In this document: piece after piece, positions 34,969-43,112 of the stretch | Numbering within the stretch: the first letter of the stretch is position 1 | Layout: each line of letters opens with the position of its first letter | Translations under genes and position numbers: made by a program | Notes under the pieces: model-generated | Databases searched by the model: none | The model's input: only the letters and a program-made list of their open reading frames with translations | Told to the model about the DNA's origin: nothing | Assembly: GCA_019112985.1 (NCBI GenBank) | Contig: DXIG01000060.1 | Location: 1-43,395 of the forward strand | Length of the DNA: 43,395 bases | Direction: 5' to 3' | Origin: Candidatus Butyricicoccus stercorigallinarum | GTDB lineage: Bacteria; Bacillota; Clostridia; Oscillospirales; Butyricicoccaceae

Positions 34969-37425
34969 TCACAGATGCATCGGATTGATGTCCGCATACA
35001 GCGCGACCGAGCGGAATTTGCGGTTTGCCGCAAACTCGCGCAGCACGCCGCCGATCAGCGCGCGGCGGCGCTTGCCCTCCGGGCAGCGGATGGACAGGTG
35101 ATAGCGGTAGCGGTTCTGCACGCGCACCACCGCCGCCGGCGCCGGGCCGAGCACCGGATAGCAGAAATCGGCAAACTGCCCCGCCATCAGGCTCTCCAGC
35201 CGCGCCTTGACCGCGACCAGCGCCTCCAGCACATCGCGCTCGCGTTCCGCGCTCGCCGTCAGCACGACGATCTGTGCCACAGGCGGGCATTGCAGCGCGC
35301 GGCGCACCTCAATTTCTTCCTCATAAAACCGTTCGTAGTCCTGCCGGGCGGCGTGGAGCAGAACGGGGTGGTCGGGACAATACGTCTGGATGACCGCATG
35401 CCCGCGCACATCGCGCCGCCCCGCGCGCCCGACCACCTGCGTCAGCAGCGAAAACGTGCGCTCCCGCGCGCGGTAGTCCTGCGCAAACAGCGCCTGATCC
35501 GCATCGATGATGCCGACCAGCGTCACGTTGTCGAAATCCAGCCCTTTGGTGACCATCTGCGTGCCGAGCAGAATGTCCGCCTTTCTGTCCGCGACCTGCG
35601 CGAGCAGTCTGGCGTGCGCGCCCTTCGTGGCGGTCGTGTCGGCGTCCATGCGCAGCACGGCGGCCTCCGGGAACAGCTCGCGCAGCTCCTGCTCCAGCCG
35701 CTGGGTGCCGATTCCGTCGGTTTTCAGGTGCGGGCTCCCGCAGGACGGGCACACGCGCGGCGCGGGCACGCTGTGTCCGCAATAATGGCACACCAGCCGG
35801 TGATTGACCGAATGATAGGTCATGGACACGCTGCACGACGGGCATTCCGGCACCCAGCCGCAGGCGGTGCACACCACCTGCCGGGCGGCGCCGCGCCGGT
35901 TGAGGAACAGAATGCACTGGTGTCCCTCCGCCAGGCAGGCGTCCATGGCCTGCCGCAGCACCGGGCCGACCGCGCTGGTGTAGCCCTGGCGGGTCAGCCC
36001 GCGCATGTCGGCAATCGTGACCTCCGGCAGCCGCGCGCCCGCATAGCGCTCGCGCAGGGCGGCCATCGGATAGCGCCCCTGCTGCGCGCCGTAAAACGTC
36101 TCGACCGACGGCGTCGCGGAGCCGAACACCACGAGCGCGCGCTCCTGCATCGCGCGGTATTTGGCGACGTCGCGCGCGTGATAGCGCGGGTTGTTCTCCG
36201 ATTTATAGGCGTCGTCCTGCTCCTCGTCCAGAATAATCAGGCCGAGCGCGCGCATCGGGGCGAACACCGCCGAGCGCGTGCCGACGACAACGCGCGCCGC
36301 GCCCGAACGGATGCGCTTCCAGCTGTCATAGCGCTCGCCGGCCGACAGCGCGGAGTGCAGTACCGCCGTGATCTCGCCGAACTGCGCCATAAATTTTTGA
36401 ATCAGCTGCGGCGTGAGCCCGATTTCCGGGACGAGCACCAGCGCGCTCTTTCCCTCGCGCAGCGTGCGCGCGATCAGGCGCAGATACACCTGCGTCTTGC
36501 CGCTGCCCGTCACGCCGAACAGCAGCGCCGCCTCCGGCTGTCCGGAACACAGCAGCTGCTCCAGCCGGTCATACGCGGCCTGCTGCGCCGCGCTGAGCAC
36601 ATACGTCTGCTTCGGCGGCAGCTGCGCCGCCTCCGGCAGGCGAAACGCCTCTTCCTCCCATTGGCGGAGCAGGCCCTGCCGGATCATCGTGCGCAGCACC
36701 GCGCGGCTCGCGCCGCTGAGGTATTGCAGGTCGTGGGCGCTGAGCGCGCCCTCCTGTATGAGCGCGCTGACGACGTCCAGCCGCACCGGGCTTCTGCCGC
36801 GCTCCGCCGCGCGGAGCGCCTCGTCGTCCGGCAGCGCCAGACCGTACATCGTCACGGTCTTGTCGCCGATGCGGCGATCAAATTCGCTGGAAAACGTCAA
36901 AATGCCGCGCGCACACAGCGCTTCGAGCTGCTGCGCGGGCAGCGCGCCGCAGCGCTTTTCCAGCTCCTGCGCCGTCACCGTGCGCCGGCGGCGGGAAAAG
37001 GCGTCGAGCACCGGCGCCTCCTGCGCCAGCCGCGCGCGCGCCGTCTCGTCGATCTCCTCCGCCAGCGTATAGCGCTCCACCCGGCGGAACCACAGCCCGG
37101 CCGGGAGCATGGCGCGCGCGCAGTCGTAAAACGTGCAGAACAGCGTCGAGCACAGGTGCGCCGCCAGCCGGAGCAGCGCGGCGTCGAGCACCGGCTGCGC
37201 ATCCAGCACGCGACAGATGGCCTTGCGCGCGCAGTCCGCCTTCGGGTCGCAGCCCATGCGCACGACAATCGCCTCGCAGGTGCGGCTCCCGCTGCCGAAC
37301 GGCACGATGACGCGCACGCCCGGCTGCACCTGGCCGCACAGCTCCGGCGGGATGTCGTAGTCGTACAGCCGGTCAAATGCATATTTCGCGGAGGAGACCG
37401 CCACGCGGCAGACCGGCGGCGTCAC
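34969..37425 (-). CDS. priA: primosomal protein N' (replication restart helicase PriA)
   Basis: PriA reloads the replisome at stalled forks. In order the 818-residue protein shows a DNA-binding N-terminus and Walker A FGVTGSGKTQVY. Motif II is LDEEQDDAYK, and GSATPSVE follows. A four-pair zinc region (CTACGWVPECPSCSVSM, CHYCGH, CPSCGS) is inserted, then GTQMVTKGLDFDNV and QVVGRAGR. I favour the GTG at 37425, which overlaps the coaBC stop. A GTG at 37443 has no ribosome binding site. Length and motif set are complete. Confidence 0.95.
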   Translation of the reverse strand: MTPPVCRVAVSSAKYAFDRLYDYDIPPELCGQVQPGVRVIVPFGSGSRTCEAIVVRMGCDPKADCARKAICRVLDAQPVLDAALLRLAAHLCSTLFCTFYDCARAMLPAGLWFRRVERYTLAEEIDETARARLAQEAPVLDAFSRRRRTVTAQELEKRCGALPAQQLEALCARGILTFSSEFDRRIGDKTVTMYGLALPDDEALRAAERGRSPVRLDVVSALIQEGALSAHDLQYLSGASRAVLRTMIRQGLLRQWEEEAFRLPEAAQLPPKQTYVLSAAQQAAYDRLEQLLCSGQPEAALLFGVTGSGKTQVYLRLIARTLREGKSALVLVPEIGLTPQLIQKFMAQFGEITAVLHSALSAGERYDSWKRIRSGAARVVVGTRSAVFAPMRALGLIILDEEQDDAYKSENNPRYHARDVAKYRAMQERALVVFGSATPSVETFYGAQQGRYPMAALRERYAGARLPEVTIADMRGLTRQGYTSAVGPVLRQAMDACLAEGHQCILFLNRRGAARQVVCTACGWVPECPSCSVSMTYHSVNHRLVCHYCGHSVPAPRVCPSCGSPHLKTDGIGTQRLEQELRELFPEAAVLRMDADTTATKGAHARLLAQVADRKADILLGTQMVTKGLDFDNVTLVGIIDADQALFAQDYRARERTFSLLTQVVGRAGRRDVRGHAVIQTYCPDHPVLLHAARQDYERFYEEEIEVRRALQCPPVAQIVVLTASAERERDVLEALVAVKARLESLMAGQFADFCYPVLGPAPAAVVRVQNRYRYHLSIRCPEGKRRRALIGGVLREFAANRKFRSVALYADINPMHL

Positions 37426-38630
37426 GATCGTTTGCTCTTCCACAGCGCAAGCAGGCGGTCGAGCAGAATTTCCGCGACGTCGCCCTTGCCCATCAGCTCG
37501 AGCGGCTCGCGCGTCCCGTCGCGGTACAGCAGCGTCACCACGTTGGTGTCGCCCGCAAAGCCCGCGCCCTTGACCTTCAGATTGTTCGCCACGATGACGT
37601 CGCAGTTTTTATTTTTCAGCTTTTTGGCGGAGTTTTCCACGAGATCGCGCGTCTCCATCGAGAAGCCGCAGATCACCTGATCGTCGCGGCGCGTCTGGCC
37701 GATCTCCGCCAGAATATCCGGGTTGCGCACGAGCGCGAGATTCATGTCGTCGTCGTGCTTTTTGATTTTGTCGTCCTGGAACTGCGCCGGGCGGTAGTCG
37801 CCGACGGCGGCCGCCTTGACGACCAGATCGGACTGCGGCAGCGCGTCCAGCACGGCCTGCCGCATGTCGCGGGCAGAGGTGACGGACACCATCCGGACGC
37901 CCTCCACCGGCGGCAGAGACACCGGGCCGGAGATCAGCGTCACCTGTGCGCCGCGCATCTTCGCGTGGCGCGCGATGGCGTAGCCCATCTTTCCGGTGGA
38001 GTGGTTGGTCAGAAAGCGCACCGGATCGAGCGCCTCGTGCGTCGGCCCCGCCGTGACGGTCACGCGCATCCCGCGCATGTCCTTCTCCGTCAGCGCGTCC
38101 AAAATCGCCTGTTCGATGACCGCGACATCCGCCAACTTGCCGCGACCCGTGTCGCCGCACGCCAGATGGCCGCTGGCCGGTTCGACGAACAGGCAGCCGC
38201 GCGCGCGCAGCGCCGCGATGTTGTCCTGCACGGCGGGGTTTTCGTACATCGCCGTGTTCATCGCGGGCGCGAACAGCACGGGCGCGCGCGTCGCCAGCAG
38301 CGTCGTCGACAGCATGTCGTCCGCGATGCCGTGCGCGTGCTTGCCCAAAATATTGGCGGTCGCCGGGACGACGGCGAAGACGTCCGCCGCCTTGGCCAGC
38401 GTGATGTGCTCGACCTCCCACGGGAAATCCCGGTTGAACTGGTCGGTCACGGCGCGCGCGCCGGACAGCACCTCAAAGGTCAGCGGCTGGACAAATTCGC
38501 AGGCGTGCCTGGTCAGAATCACGTGGATGGTGATGCCGTGCTTGCGCAGTCTGCTGACCAGATCGCACGCTTTGTAGGCGGCAATTCCCCCCGTGACGCC
38601 GAGCACCACGGTTTTGCCGGAAAACTCCAT
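37422..38630 (-). CDS. coaBC: bifunctional phosphopantothenoylcysteine synthetase/decarboxylase
   Basis: CoaBC carries out two steps of coenzyme A synthesis, which also feeds the phosphopantetheine arm of AcpP. The CoaC half (about 1-180) has GVTGGIAAYKA, FAPAMNTAMYENP and the active-site Cys in SGHLACGDTGRGKLAD, with FMN binding implied. The CoaB half (about 185-400) has VTAGPTHEALDPVRFLTNHSTGKMGYAIA and the CTP-binding core. Length (402) is standard. It follows rpoZ by three bases. Confidence 0.96.
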   Translation of the reverse strand: MEFSGKTVVLGVTGGIAAYKACDLVSRLRKHGITIHVILTRHACEFVQPLTFEVLSGARAVTDQFNRDFPWEVEHITLAKAADVFAVVPATANILGKHAHGIADDMLSTTLLATRAPVLFAPAMNTAMYENPAVQDNIAALRARGCLFVEPASGHLACGDTGRGKLADVAVIEQAILDALTEKDMRGMRVTVTAGPTHEALDPVRFLTNHSTGKMGYAIARHAKMRGAQVTLISGPVSLPPVEGVRMVSVTSARDMRQAVLDALPQSDLVVKAAAVGDYRPAQFQDDKIKKHDDDMNLALVRNPDILAEIGQTRRDDQVICGFSMETRDLVENSAKKLKNKNCDVIVANNLKVKGAGFAGDTNVVTLLYRDGTREPLELMGKGDVAEILLDRLLALWKSKRS

Positions 38631-38633
38631 CGC

Positions 38634-38966
38634 TTACAGCTCCTCCTGTACCAGCGCGTCCTCCGTTCCGTCGTCAAGAGAGACCACGTCGTCCTCCGCG
38701 CCCATCAGATCCTCGTCGTCCGCCTGCACATCCTGTGCGCGCGCCGCCGCCAGCAGATCCTCTGCCTGCGGCTTCGGGCCGGGACGGTATACAATCTTGT
38801 CCTCGCTGATCTCATCCAGCGCGATCTTGATCGGCTTTTCCTCCAGCTTGATGTTGTTTGTCTCCTCCTCCGCGGACAGGTCGCGCGCGCGCTGCGCGGC
38901 GAGATTGACCAGCAGATAGCGGTTGTTGACCCTCTTCATCAGTTGCTGCATGGACGGCTTTAACAT
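38634..38966 (-). CDS. rpoZ: DNA-directed RNA polymerase omega subunit
   Basis: Omega helps the beta' subunit fold and assemble. The 110-residue protein opens with MLKPSMQQLMKRVNNRYLLVNLAAQRARDL and has KPIKIALDEISEDKIVYRP in the middle, both omega-like. It has a long acidic tail (Asp/Glu-rich, about 75-110) not present in shorter family members. Operon position between gmk and coaBC is the usual one in Firmicutes, which supports the call. Confidence 0.93.
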   Translation of the reverse strand: MLKPSMQQLMKRVNNRYLLVNLAAQRARDLSAEEETNNIKLEEKPIKIALDEISEDKIVYRPGPKPQAEDLLAAARAQDVQADDEDLMGAEDDVVSLDDGTEDALVQEEL

Positions 38967-39019
38967 AATATCTTTCGCTCCTTCTCATTGTCGCGGGCGG
39001 CGTGTGCCGCCTGCGTTCG

Positions 39020-39604
39020 TTACTTTACCTGTACCCGGGCGGCGCGGCACTTTTCCGCGCGCAGAATGGCCAGCACATCGGCCGCCGCCTGTTCCACGGT
39101 GTTGTTGACGACGATGTAGTCGAACTGCTCGGCCATCGTCAGCTCGTGCCGGGCTGTCTCCAGCCGGCGGCGCACGACCTCCGGCTGCTCCGTGCCGCGC
39201 CCCACCAGACGGCGCTCCAGCTCGTCAAAGCTCGGCGGCGCGATAAAGATGCGCACGGCGTCCGGGCGCTTCTGGTGCACCTGCATCGCGCCCTGCACCT
39301 CGATTTCCAGCAGGACGTCATGGCCCGCGTCCAGCTGCGCGTCCACCGGCGCCGCCGGCGTTCCGTAGCAGTTTCCGCTGAACTCCGCGTGCTCCAAAAA
39401 TCCGTTTTCCGCGACTTTTTTCTCAAACTGCTCGCGCGTCAGAAAAAAGTAGTGGACGCCGTCCTGCTCGCCGGGGCGCGGCTGGCGCGTCGTCGCGGAG
39501 ATGGACAGATACAGCTCCCGCTGTCCGCGCACCTCCTTGAGCACCGTCCCCTTGCCGACGCCGGACGGACCGGTCAATACAAACAGAATGCCGCGCTCAT
39601 GCAT
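39020..39604 (-). CDS. gmk: guanylate kinase
   Basis: Gmk phosphorylates GMP to GDP. The 194-residue protein has the P-loop [11 protein letters not shown] (about 10-20), [19 protein letters not shown] for GMP binding, [10 protein letters not shown] and [15 protein letters not shown]. The ATG at 39604 lies seven bases after GAGGTG inside the end of remA (eight-base overlap). Together with remA and rpoZ it forms the expected Firmicutes block. Confidence 0.97.
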   Translation of the reverse strand: MHERGILFVLTGPSGVGKGTVLKEVRGQRELYLSISATTRQPRPGEQDGVHYFFLTREQFEKKVAENGFLEHAEFSGNCYGTPAAPVDAQLDAGHDVLLEIEVQGAMQVHQKRPDAVRIFIAPPSFDELERRLVGRGTEQPEVVRRRLETARHELTMAEQFDYIVVNNTVEQAAADVLAILRAEKCRAARVQVK

Positions 39605-39863
39605 GTTCCATCACCTCGTTCTCCTCTCCACGATTTCCCGTTCTGCCGGAGATGGTCTCCGGCAGAATCGCGGACAGCACGACATGGTCGCTGTCCATGA
39701 TAATGACGGCGCGCGTGCGCCTGCCATAGGACGCATCGATCAGCATGTTGCGCTCGCGCGCCTCCTGTACGATGCGCTTGATCGGCGCAGAATCCGGCGA
39801 GACAATGGCGATCAGCCGGTCTGCGGAAATCATATTTCCAAACCCAATGTTGATGAGCTTCAT
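39597..39863 (-). CDS. remA: RemA-like regulatory protein (DUF370)
   Basis: An 88-residue protein of the RemA family. In Bacillus RemA binds DNA as a large ring-shaped assembly and activates biofilm matrix and osmoprotection genes. The sequence [32 protein letters not shown] and [20 protein letters not shown] is typical of this group, including the Arg residues used for DNA binding. The start follows GGAGG. Its targets in this organism are unknown. Confidence 0.93.
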   Translation of the reverse strand: MKLINIGFGNMISADRLIAIVSPDSAPIKRIVQEARERNMLIDASYGRRTRAVIIMDSDHVVLSAILPETISGRTGNRGEENEVMEHA

Positions 39864-39880
39864 CGAAACGATGCCTCCGG

Positions 39881-40756
39881 TTATTCGATATTCTGAATCT
39901 GCTCGCGGATCTTTTCGATCTCGGCCTTGATGTCGACGACGATTTTCGCCAGCTCGATGTCGTTGGCCTTCGAGCCGATGGTGTTGGCCTCGCGGTTCAT
40001 CTCCTGCACGAGGAAATCCAGCTTGCGGCCGATGGGCTTGTCCTCCGCCACCATGCTCTGCATCTGATCCATGTGGCTGCGCAGGCGGACGGTCTCCTCG
40101 GCGACCGCCGTGCGATCGGCGTAAATCGCCGCCTCCGCCAGAATGCGCTGCGGGTCAATCGTCGTGTCCGCCAGCACCTCGTTCATGCGCGCGGTCAGCT
40201 TCGCGCGGTATTCCTCCACCGCCTTCGGCGAGCGCTGCTCCACCTCGCCGACCAGCTGCAAAATGGTCTGGCGGCGGGACAGGATGTCCGCCCGCATCTT
40301 TTCGCCCTCACACGCGCGCATCGCGCAGAAATCCGCGCCCGCGGCGGCCAGCACCTCCAGCACATCAGCCGTCAGCTCCTCGGCGTCCGCCTCCTGCTTT
40401 TCCGCAGAAAAGACGTCCGGCAGGCGCGCCAGCCGCATCACACTGATGTCGTCCGTCAGGTTGTACCGTTCGCGCATCTCGTGCAGCGCGTCCAGATAGC
40501 CCTCTAAAATGCTGTGGTTGAGCGAAATGCGCACATCGCCCGACGCGCTGGCGTCGATGGAGATAAACACATCCACCTTGCCGCGCGCGATCAGCGACGC
40601 GACGGCGCTCTTCGCGGCCTCCTCTAAAAAGCCGTAAATGCGCGGCGCTTTGACGTTGACGTCCAGATACCGATGATTGACGGAACGGAGCTCCACGGTG
40701 ATGTCGCGCGCATGCAGCGTCTGGCGGGCTCTGCCGTATCCGGTCATGCTTCTCAA
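39881..40756 (-). CDS. yicC: YicC/YloC-family endoribonuclease
   Basis: A 291-residue protein with the YicC N-terminal domain (RSMTGYGRA, then [18 protein letters not shown]) and the DUF1732 C-terminal domain. The latter ends [49 protein letters not shown]. Family members have been shown to act as RNA-cutting enzymes that affect small-RNA turnover. The start is most likely the TTG at 40756, seven bases after GGAGG, giving MRSMTGYG as in the family; an ATG at 40771 overlaps that site. It is the first gene of the remA-gmk-rpoZ operon. Confidence 0.93.
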   Translation of the reverse strand: MRSMTGYGRARQTLHARDITVELRSVNHRYLDVNVKAPRIYGFLEEAAKSAVASLIARGKVDVFISIDASASGDVRISLNHSILEGYLDALHEMRERYNLTDDISVMRLARLPDVFSAEKQEADAEELTADVLEVLAAAGADFCAMRACEGEKMRADILSRRQTILQLVGEVEQRSPKAVEEYRAKLTARMNEVLADTTIDPQRILAEAAIYADRTAVAEETVRLRSHMDQMQSMVAEDKPIGRKLDFLVQEMNREANTIGSKANDIELAKIVVDIKAEIEKIREQIQNIE

Positions 40757-40783
40757 GGATATTCCTCCCATATTTCAAAATTC

Positions 40784-40821
40784 AAAAATCCCTTTTGTTC
40801 TCCGACTCGCTTGCAAAAGGG
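40784..40821 (-). promoter_or_regulatory. terminator-like hairpin in the yicC leader
   Basis: In the minus-strand RNA CCCTTTTG (40821-40814) can pair with CAAAAGGG (40797-40790), followed by ATTTTTG. It lies between the promoter and the start of yicC, so it could attenuate transcription of the whole downstream operon. The nine bases GTTCTCCGA occur twice beside it. Confidence 0.5.
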
Positions 40822-40831
40822 GTTCTCCGAT

Positions 40832-40861
40832 ATTGTAACAGCCCGCATCGCTTGGATTCAA
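40832..40861 (-). promoter_or_regulatory. promoter of the yicC operon
   Basis: On the minus strand TTGAAT (40861-40856), 18 bases, TACAAT (40837-40832). It is the best promoter upstream of the long conserved operon. It overlaps the hairpin at 40840-40873. Confidence 0.55.
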
Positions 40862-40873
40862 GCGAAACGGGCT
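40840..40873. terminator. possible terminator hairpin between the membrane protein gene and yicC
   Basis: AGCCCG...CGGGCT (40840-40845 with 40868-40873) encloses a second stem TCGCTTG-4-CAAGCGA with two-base mismatches between. The plus strand has ATTTTCTTT after it but the minus strand, in which both neighbours are read, has none. Its role is therefore unclear. Confidence 0.4.
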
Positions 40874-40932
40874 ATTTTCTTTCAATATGCACAGTAAAAT
40901 TTTGTTATAGCGTTCTATTTTTGTAAAGTTCT

Positions 40933-41448
40933 CTAATTCCACCTGCCAATATGCAGCTGGCCGAACAGGTAGGCGATCAGCTTGGAAAACACGATATCAT
41001 ACGCCGCGAACGCCGCCAGCACCGCCGGGAGGAACAGGAGCATATGGCTTGCGAGCAGCGCCGGCACCAGCGCGAGCACGCTGTCGGCGAACAGAAACAG
41101 CAGCGCCGAGACCGCGCCGCAGAACAGCAGCTTGAGCACCCATTCCAGCGGCAGGTTGTGCAGGCGCTCGATGAGGTTTTTCGCCAGCGTATACGGGCCG
41201 AAGAAGACCGCGTACAGCAGCGCCACCTCCTTCGCGGGCACGAGCAGCGCGGACAGCACCGCCGTCGCCACAACAGTGAGCAGCCCATACGCCAGGCCGC
41301 CCTTGATGACAGACAGCGCCGCGACCACGCTGGCGACGGCGGTAAACGCGATCCGCATGCCCGGCAGCACGGCCGCCATGAGCAGAAACAGCACGCCCAG
41401 CGCGGTCATAATCGCACAAAAGGTCAGAATTCTCGTCTTATTTTGCAT
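40933..41448 (-). CDS. small polytopic membrane protein, possibly transporter S-component-like
   Basis: I cannot assign a firm family. The 171-residue protein has about five hydrophobic segments: ILTFCAIMTALGVLFLLMAAVLPG, a second and third around FTAVASVVAALSVIKGG and LLTVVATAVLSALL, and two near the end. A conserved-looking FFGPYTLAKNLIERL loop lies in the middle. The size, the small polar loops and the N-terminal MQNKTRILTFCAIMTALGVLF resemble substrate-binding subunits of ECF transporters or DUF2232-like proteins. The ATG at 41448 follows AGGGAG. It lies between the J-domain gene and yicC. Confidence 0.7.
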   Translation of the reverse strand: MQNKTRILTFCAIMTALGVLFLLMAAVLPGMRIAFTAVASVVAALSVIKGGLAYGLLTVVATAVLSALLVPAKEVALLYAVFFGPYTLAKNLIERLHNLPLEWVLKLLFCGAVSALLFLFADSVLALVPALLASHMLLFLPAVLAAFAAYDIVFSKLIAYLFGQLHIGRWN

Positions 41449-41517
41449 AAAAACTCCCTGTCTTTCCAAAATTCCGCGCGTTCGCGCCGGACGGCATCCC
41501 CGCCGCCCGCTCTCTGT

Positions 41518-41544
41518 GAAAAAAGGACTGCCGTCCGGCAATCC
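41518..41544 (-). terminator. terminator of the DUF5685/J-domain unit
   Basis: GGATTGCC-GGAC-GGCAGTCC with one wobble (41525-41544), followed on the minus strand by TTTTTT. CCGGACGGCA at 41486-41495 can also pair with TGCCGTCCGG at 41529-41538, so an alternative structure is possible. This is the only spacer (about 110 bases) between the J-domain gene and the small membrane protein gene. Confidence 0.8.
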
Positions 41545-41557
41545 CCTTCCCTACACA

Positions 41558-42172
41558 TCAAAATCCGCCGCCGCAGCAATTGCACAGGCAGTTCAGGCAA
41601 AGCATCTGCGTGCAGCAGTCGAGCGCGTCGTTCTGCTGCATCGGGCGGTAGCCGCCGTAGGCCGCGCTGTTGCTGAGCATGTTTTGCAGGCGCCGGTACT
41701 CCATGTTGTTCGGCGCCATGGCGCACGCCTGGTTGATCTCCTGCATCGCCTCGTCGAACCAGCCCTTGCGGTAACAGATCGCGGCGCGCAGGTAGTGCCA
41801 CTCGGCGTCGCGCTGCGAGATGCGGGAGAGCAGCTCCTCCGCCATGCCGATGTTGCCGACGTTGATCGCGTTGCGCACCTGGTTGTACACACCGGCGTTC
41901 GCCCCGCTGTAGCCGCCATACGCTCCGCCGTAGCTGTCCTGACGGGCGCCGCCGTAGCTCTGTCCGCCGGCGGAATAGCCCCCGTTCTGGCGCTGCTTCA
42001 TGATGGTGTCGTAGGCGTCGTTGATCTCCTGCATCTTCTCTTTTGCGAGATCGGCCAGCGGATTGTCCGCGTAGTTGTCCGGGTGATATTTGCGCGCAAG
42101 GTCACGATATGCCCGTTTTACCTCGTCGTCCGTGGCGGACGGCGAAACGCCGAGTACCTTATAAGGATCCAT
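41558..42172 (-). CDS. J-domain protein with Cys-rich tail
   Basis: A 204-residue DnaJ-like cochaperone. The J-domain (1-60) starts DPYKVLGVSPSATDDEVKRAYRDLARKYHPD, with HPD at residues 30-32 that stimulates a DnaK ATPase. A Gly/Tyr/Ser-rich spacer (65-90) and a TPR-like helical part (about 95-170) follow. The tail (CCTQMLCLNCLCNCCGGGF) holds eight Cys in about 16 residues, suggesting metal or membrane-lipid attachment. It overlaps the DUF5685 gene by 14 bases, so the two are probably made together. Confidence 0.88.
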   Translation of the reverse strand: MDPYKVLGVSPSATDDEVKRAYRDLARKYHPDNYADNPLADLAKEKMQEINDAYDTIMKQRQNGGYSAGGQSYGGARQDSYGGAYGGYSGANAGVYNQVRNAINVGNIGMAEELLSRISQRDAEWHYLRAAICYRKGWFDEAMQEINQACAMAPNNMEYRRLQNMLSNSAAYGGYRPMQQNDALDCCTQMLCLNCLCNCCGGGF

Positions 42173-43037
42173 GCCTGTTCTTTCCTCCGTGATTTGTAAA
42201 CGTGCCGTCGAGCACCTGCCGCGTCACCTCCGGCAGTCCCTGGCACAAAATATTCTCTATAATCCCCGCGTCCCGATGCGGACGCAGCAAAATGTATGCG
42301 TGATACGACGCCGCCAGCGATTGCAGCAGCGTGTGGTTCATCTCTTCCCTGACCGGCGCGAGCGACGGCTGCGCGAGCTGCCAGCGAAGAATCACCGGGT
42401 TGTAGCTGCCGGAGGCGAAATCCTCCGCCACGTCGTCGCAGGCGTCGATCAGATAAATCCACCTTCCGGTGTGATAGAACATCTCCTGCAAAACGCGGCT
42501 GTCTGTGCCGGAATCCGCCACCGCCGCGCGCAAAATGCGCGCAAACGCATCCGCCGGGCGGTCGAGCGAGACCACGCGCTGCCGCTCCAGCCGGTCCAGC
42601 TCGTCGAGACAGTCCCGCGTGCGCGCGTCAAATTCCGGCAGGTCGCGCGCCGCTTTGCGGTAGCCCCGCCGCAGCAGAAATTGCAGGGCGCGCGCGCCGA
42701 ACCGCTTGAGGCCGCGCTCATCGCGCACGGTGTCCGCCAGCTTGTGCCACGACAAAACGACGCTCACCGCCGCCGCGCGGCGCAGACCCTCGCTCTCCGA
42801 CGCACAGGTGCGGCGGCGCAGCGGATGCAGGATGCAGCGCCGCCTACAGCTCGCGCCCTCCTCCTCCAGCGCGCACAGCACGAGCGCCAGATAGGTGCAG
42901 TCATAGCTGTGCATCACAGTCTGGAGCAGCCCGTACCGGCTGCGGATGGTATGGCAAAGCCCGCAATAGACGCTTTGAAAGCGCTCCCACTCGCGCACCT
43001 TCAGTTCCCCGCGCAGTGGGCGGACAAATCCAAACAT
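42159..43037 (-). CDS. DUF5685-family protein
   Basis: A 292-residue, mostly helical, soluble protein of unknown function. The start MFGFVRPLRGELKVREWERFQSVYCGLCHTIRSRYGLLQTVMHSYDCTYLALVL is characteristic of DUF5685, including the YCGLC cysteine pair and a conserved SYD. Later DACDDVAEDFASGSYNPVI carries an acidic cluster (DACDD) that could bind metal, as in terpene-synthase-like helical folds. It has its own promoter, and its end overlaps the J-domain gene. The partner gene suggests a chaperone-linked or membrane-lipid job, but nothing firm can be said. Confidence 0.85.
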   Translation of the reverse strand: MFGFVRPLRGELKVREWERFQSVYCGLCHTIRSRYGLLQTVMHSYDCTYLALVLCALEEEGASCRRRCILHPLRRRTCASESEGLRRAAAVSVVLSWHKLADTVRDERGLKRFGARALQFLLRRGYRKAARDLPEFDARTRDCLDELDRLERQRVVSLDRPADAFARILRAAVADSGTDSRVLQEMFYHTGRWIYLIDACDDVAEDFASGSYNPVILRWQLAQPSLAPVREEMNHTLLQSLAASYHAYILLRPHRDAGIIENILCQGLPEVTRQVLDGTFTNHGGKNRHGSL

Positions 43038-43055
43038 GCTTCACCTCACGGATAC

Positions 43056-43084
43056 ATTTTACTGTATCTTTTCTAAGAATACAA
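43056..43084 (-). promoter_or_regulatory. promoter of the DUF5685/J-domain unit
   Basis: On the minus strand TTGTAT (43084-43079), 17 bases, TAAAAT (43061-43056). The leader is short and GTGAGGTGAAGC precedes the ATG at 43037. Confidence 0.6.
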
Positions 43085-43104
43085 GGCTGACGCAAGCGCC
43101 AGCC
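43085..43104 (-). terminator. probable terminator of the RseC-like gene
   Basis: GGCTGGCG-CTTG-CGTCAGCC with one wobble (43104-43085) lies nine bases after the stop at 43113. It is followed by TTGTATTCTT, a weak T run that also forms the next -35 box. Confidence 0.5.
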
Positions 43105-43112
43105 CCGAAAGT

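Noticed and set aside
34975..37680. Very long open frame on the plus strand opposite priA
   Set aside because: GC-rich third positions leave few stops on the antisense strand. The translation is Arg/Ala/His-rich with no family motif, and priA on the other strand is complete.
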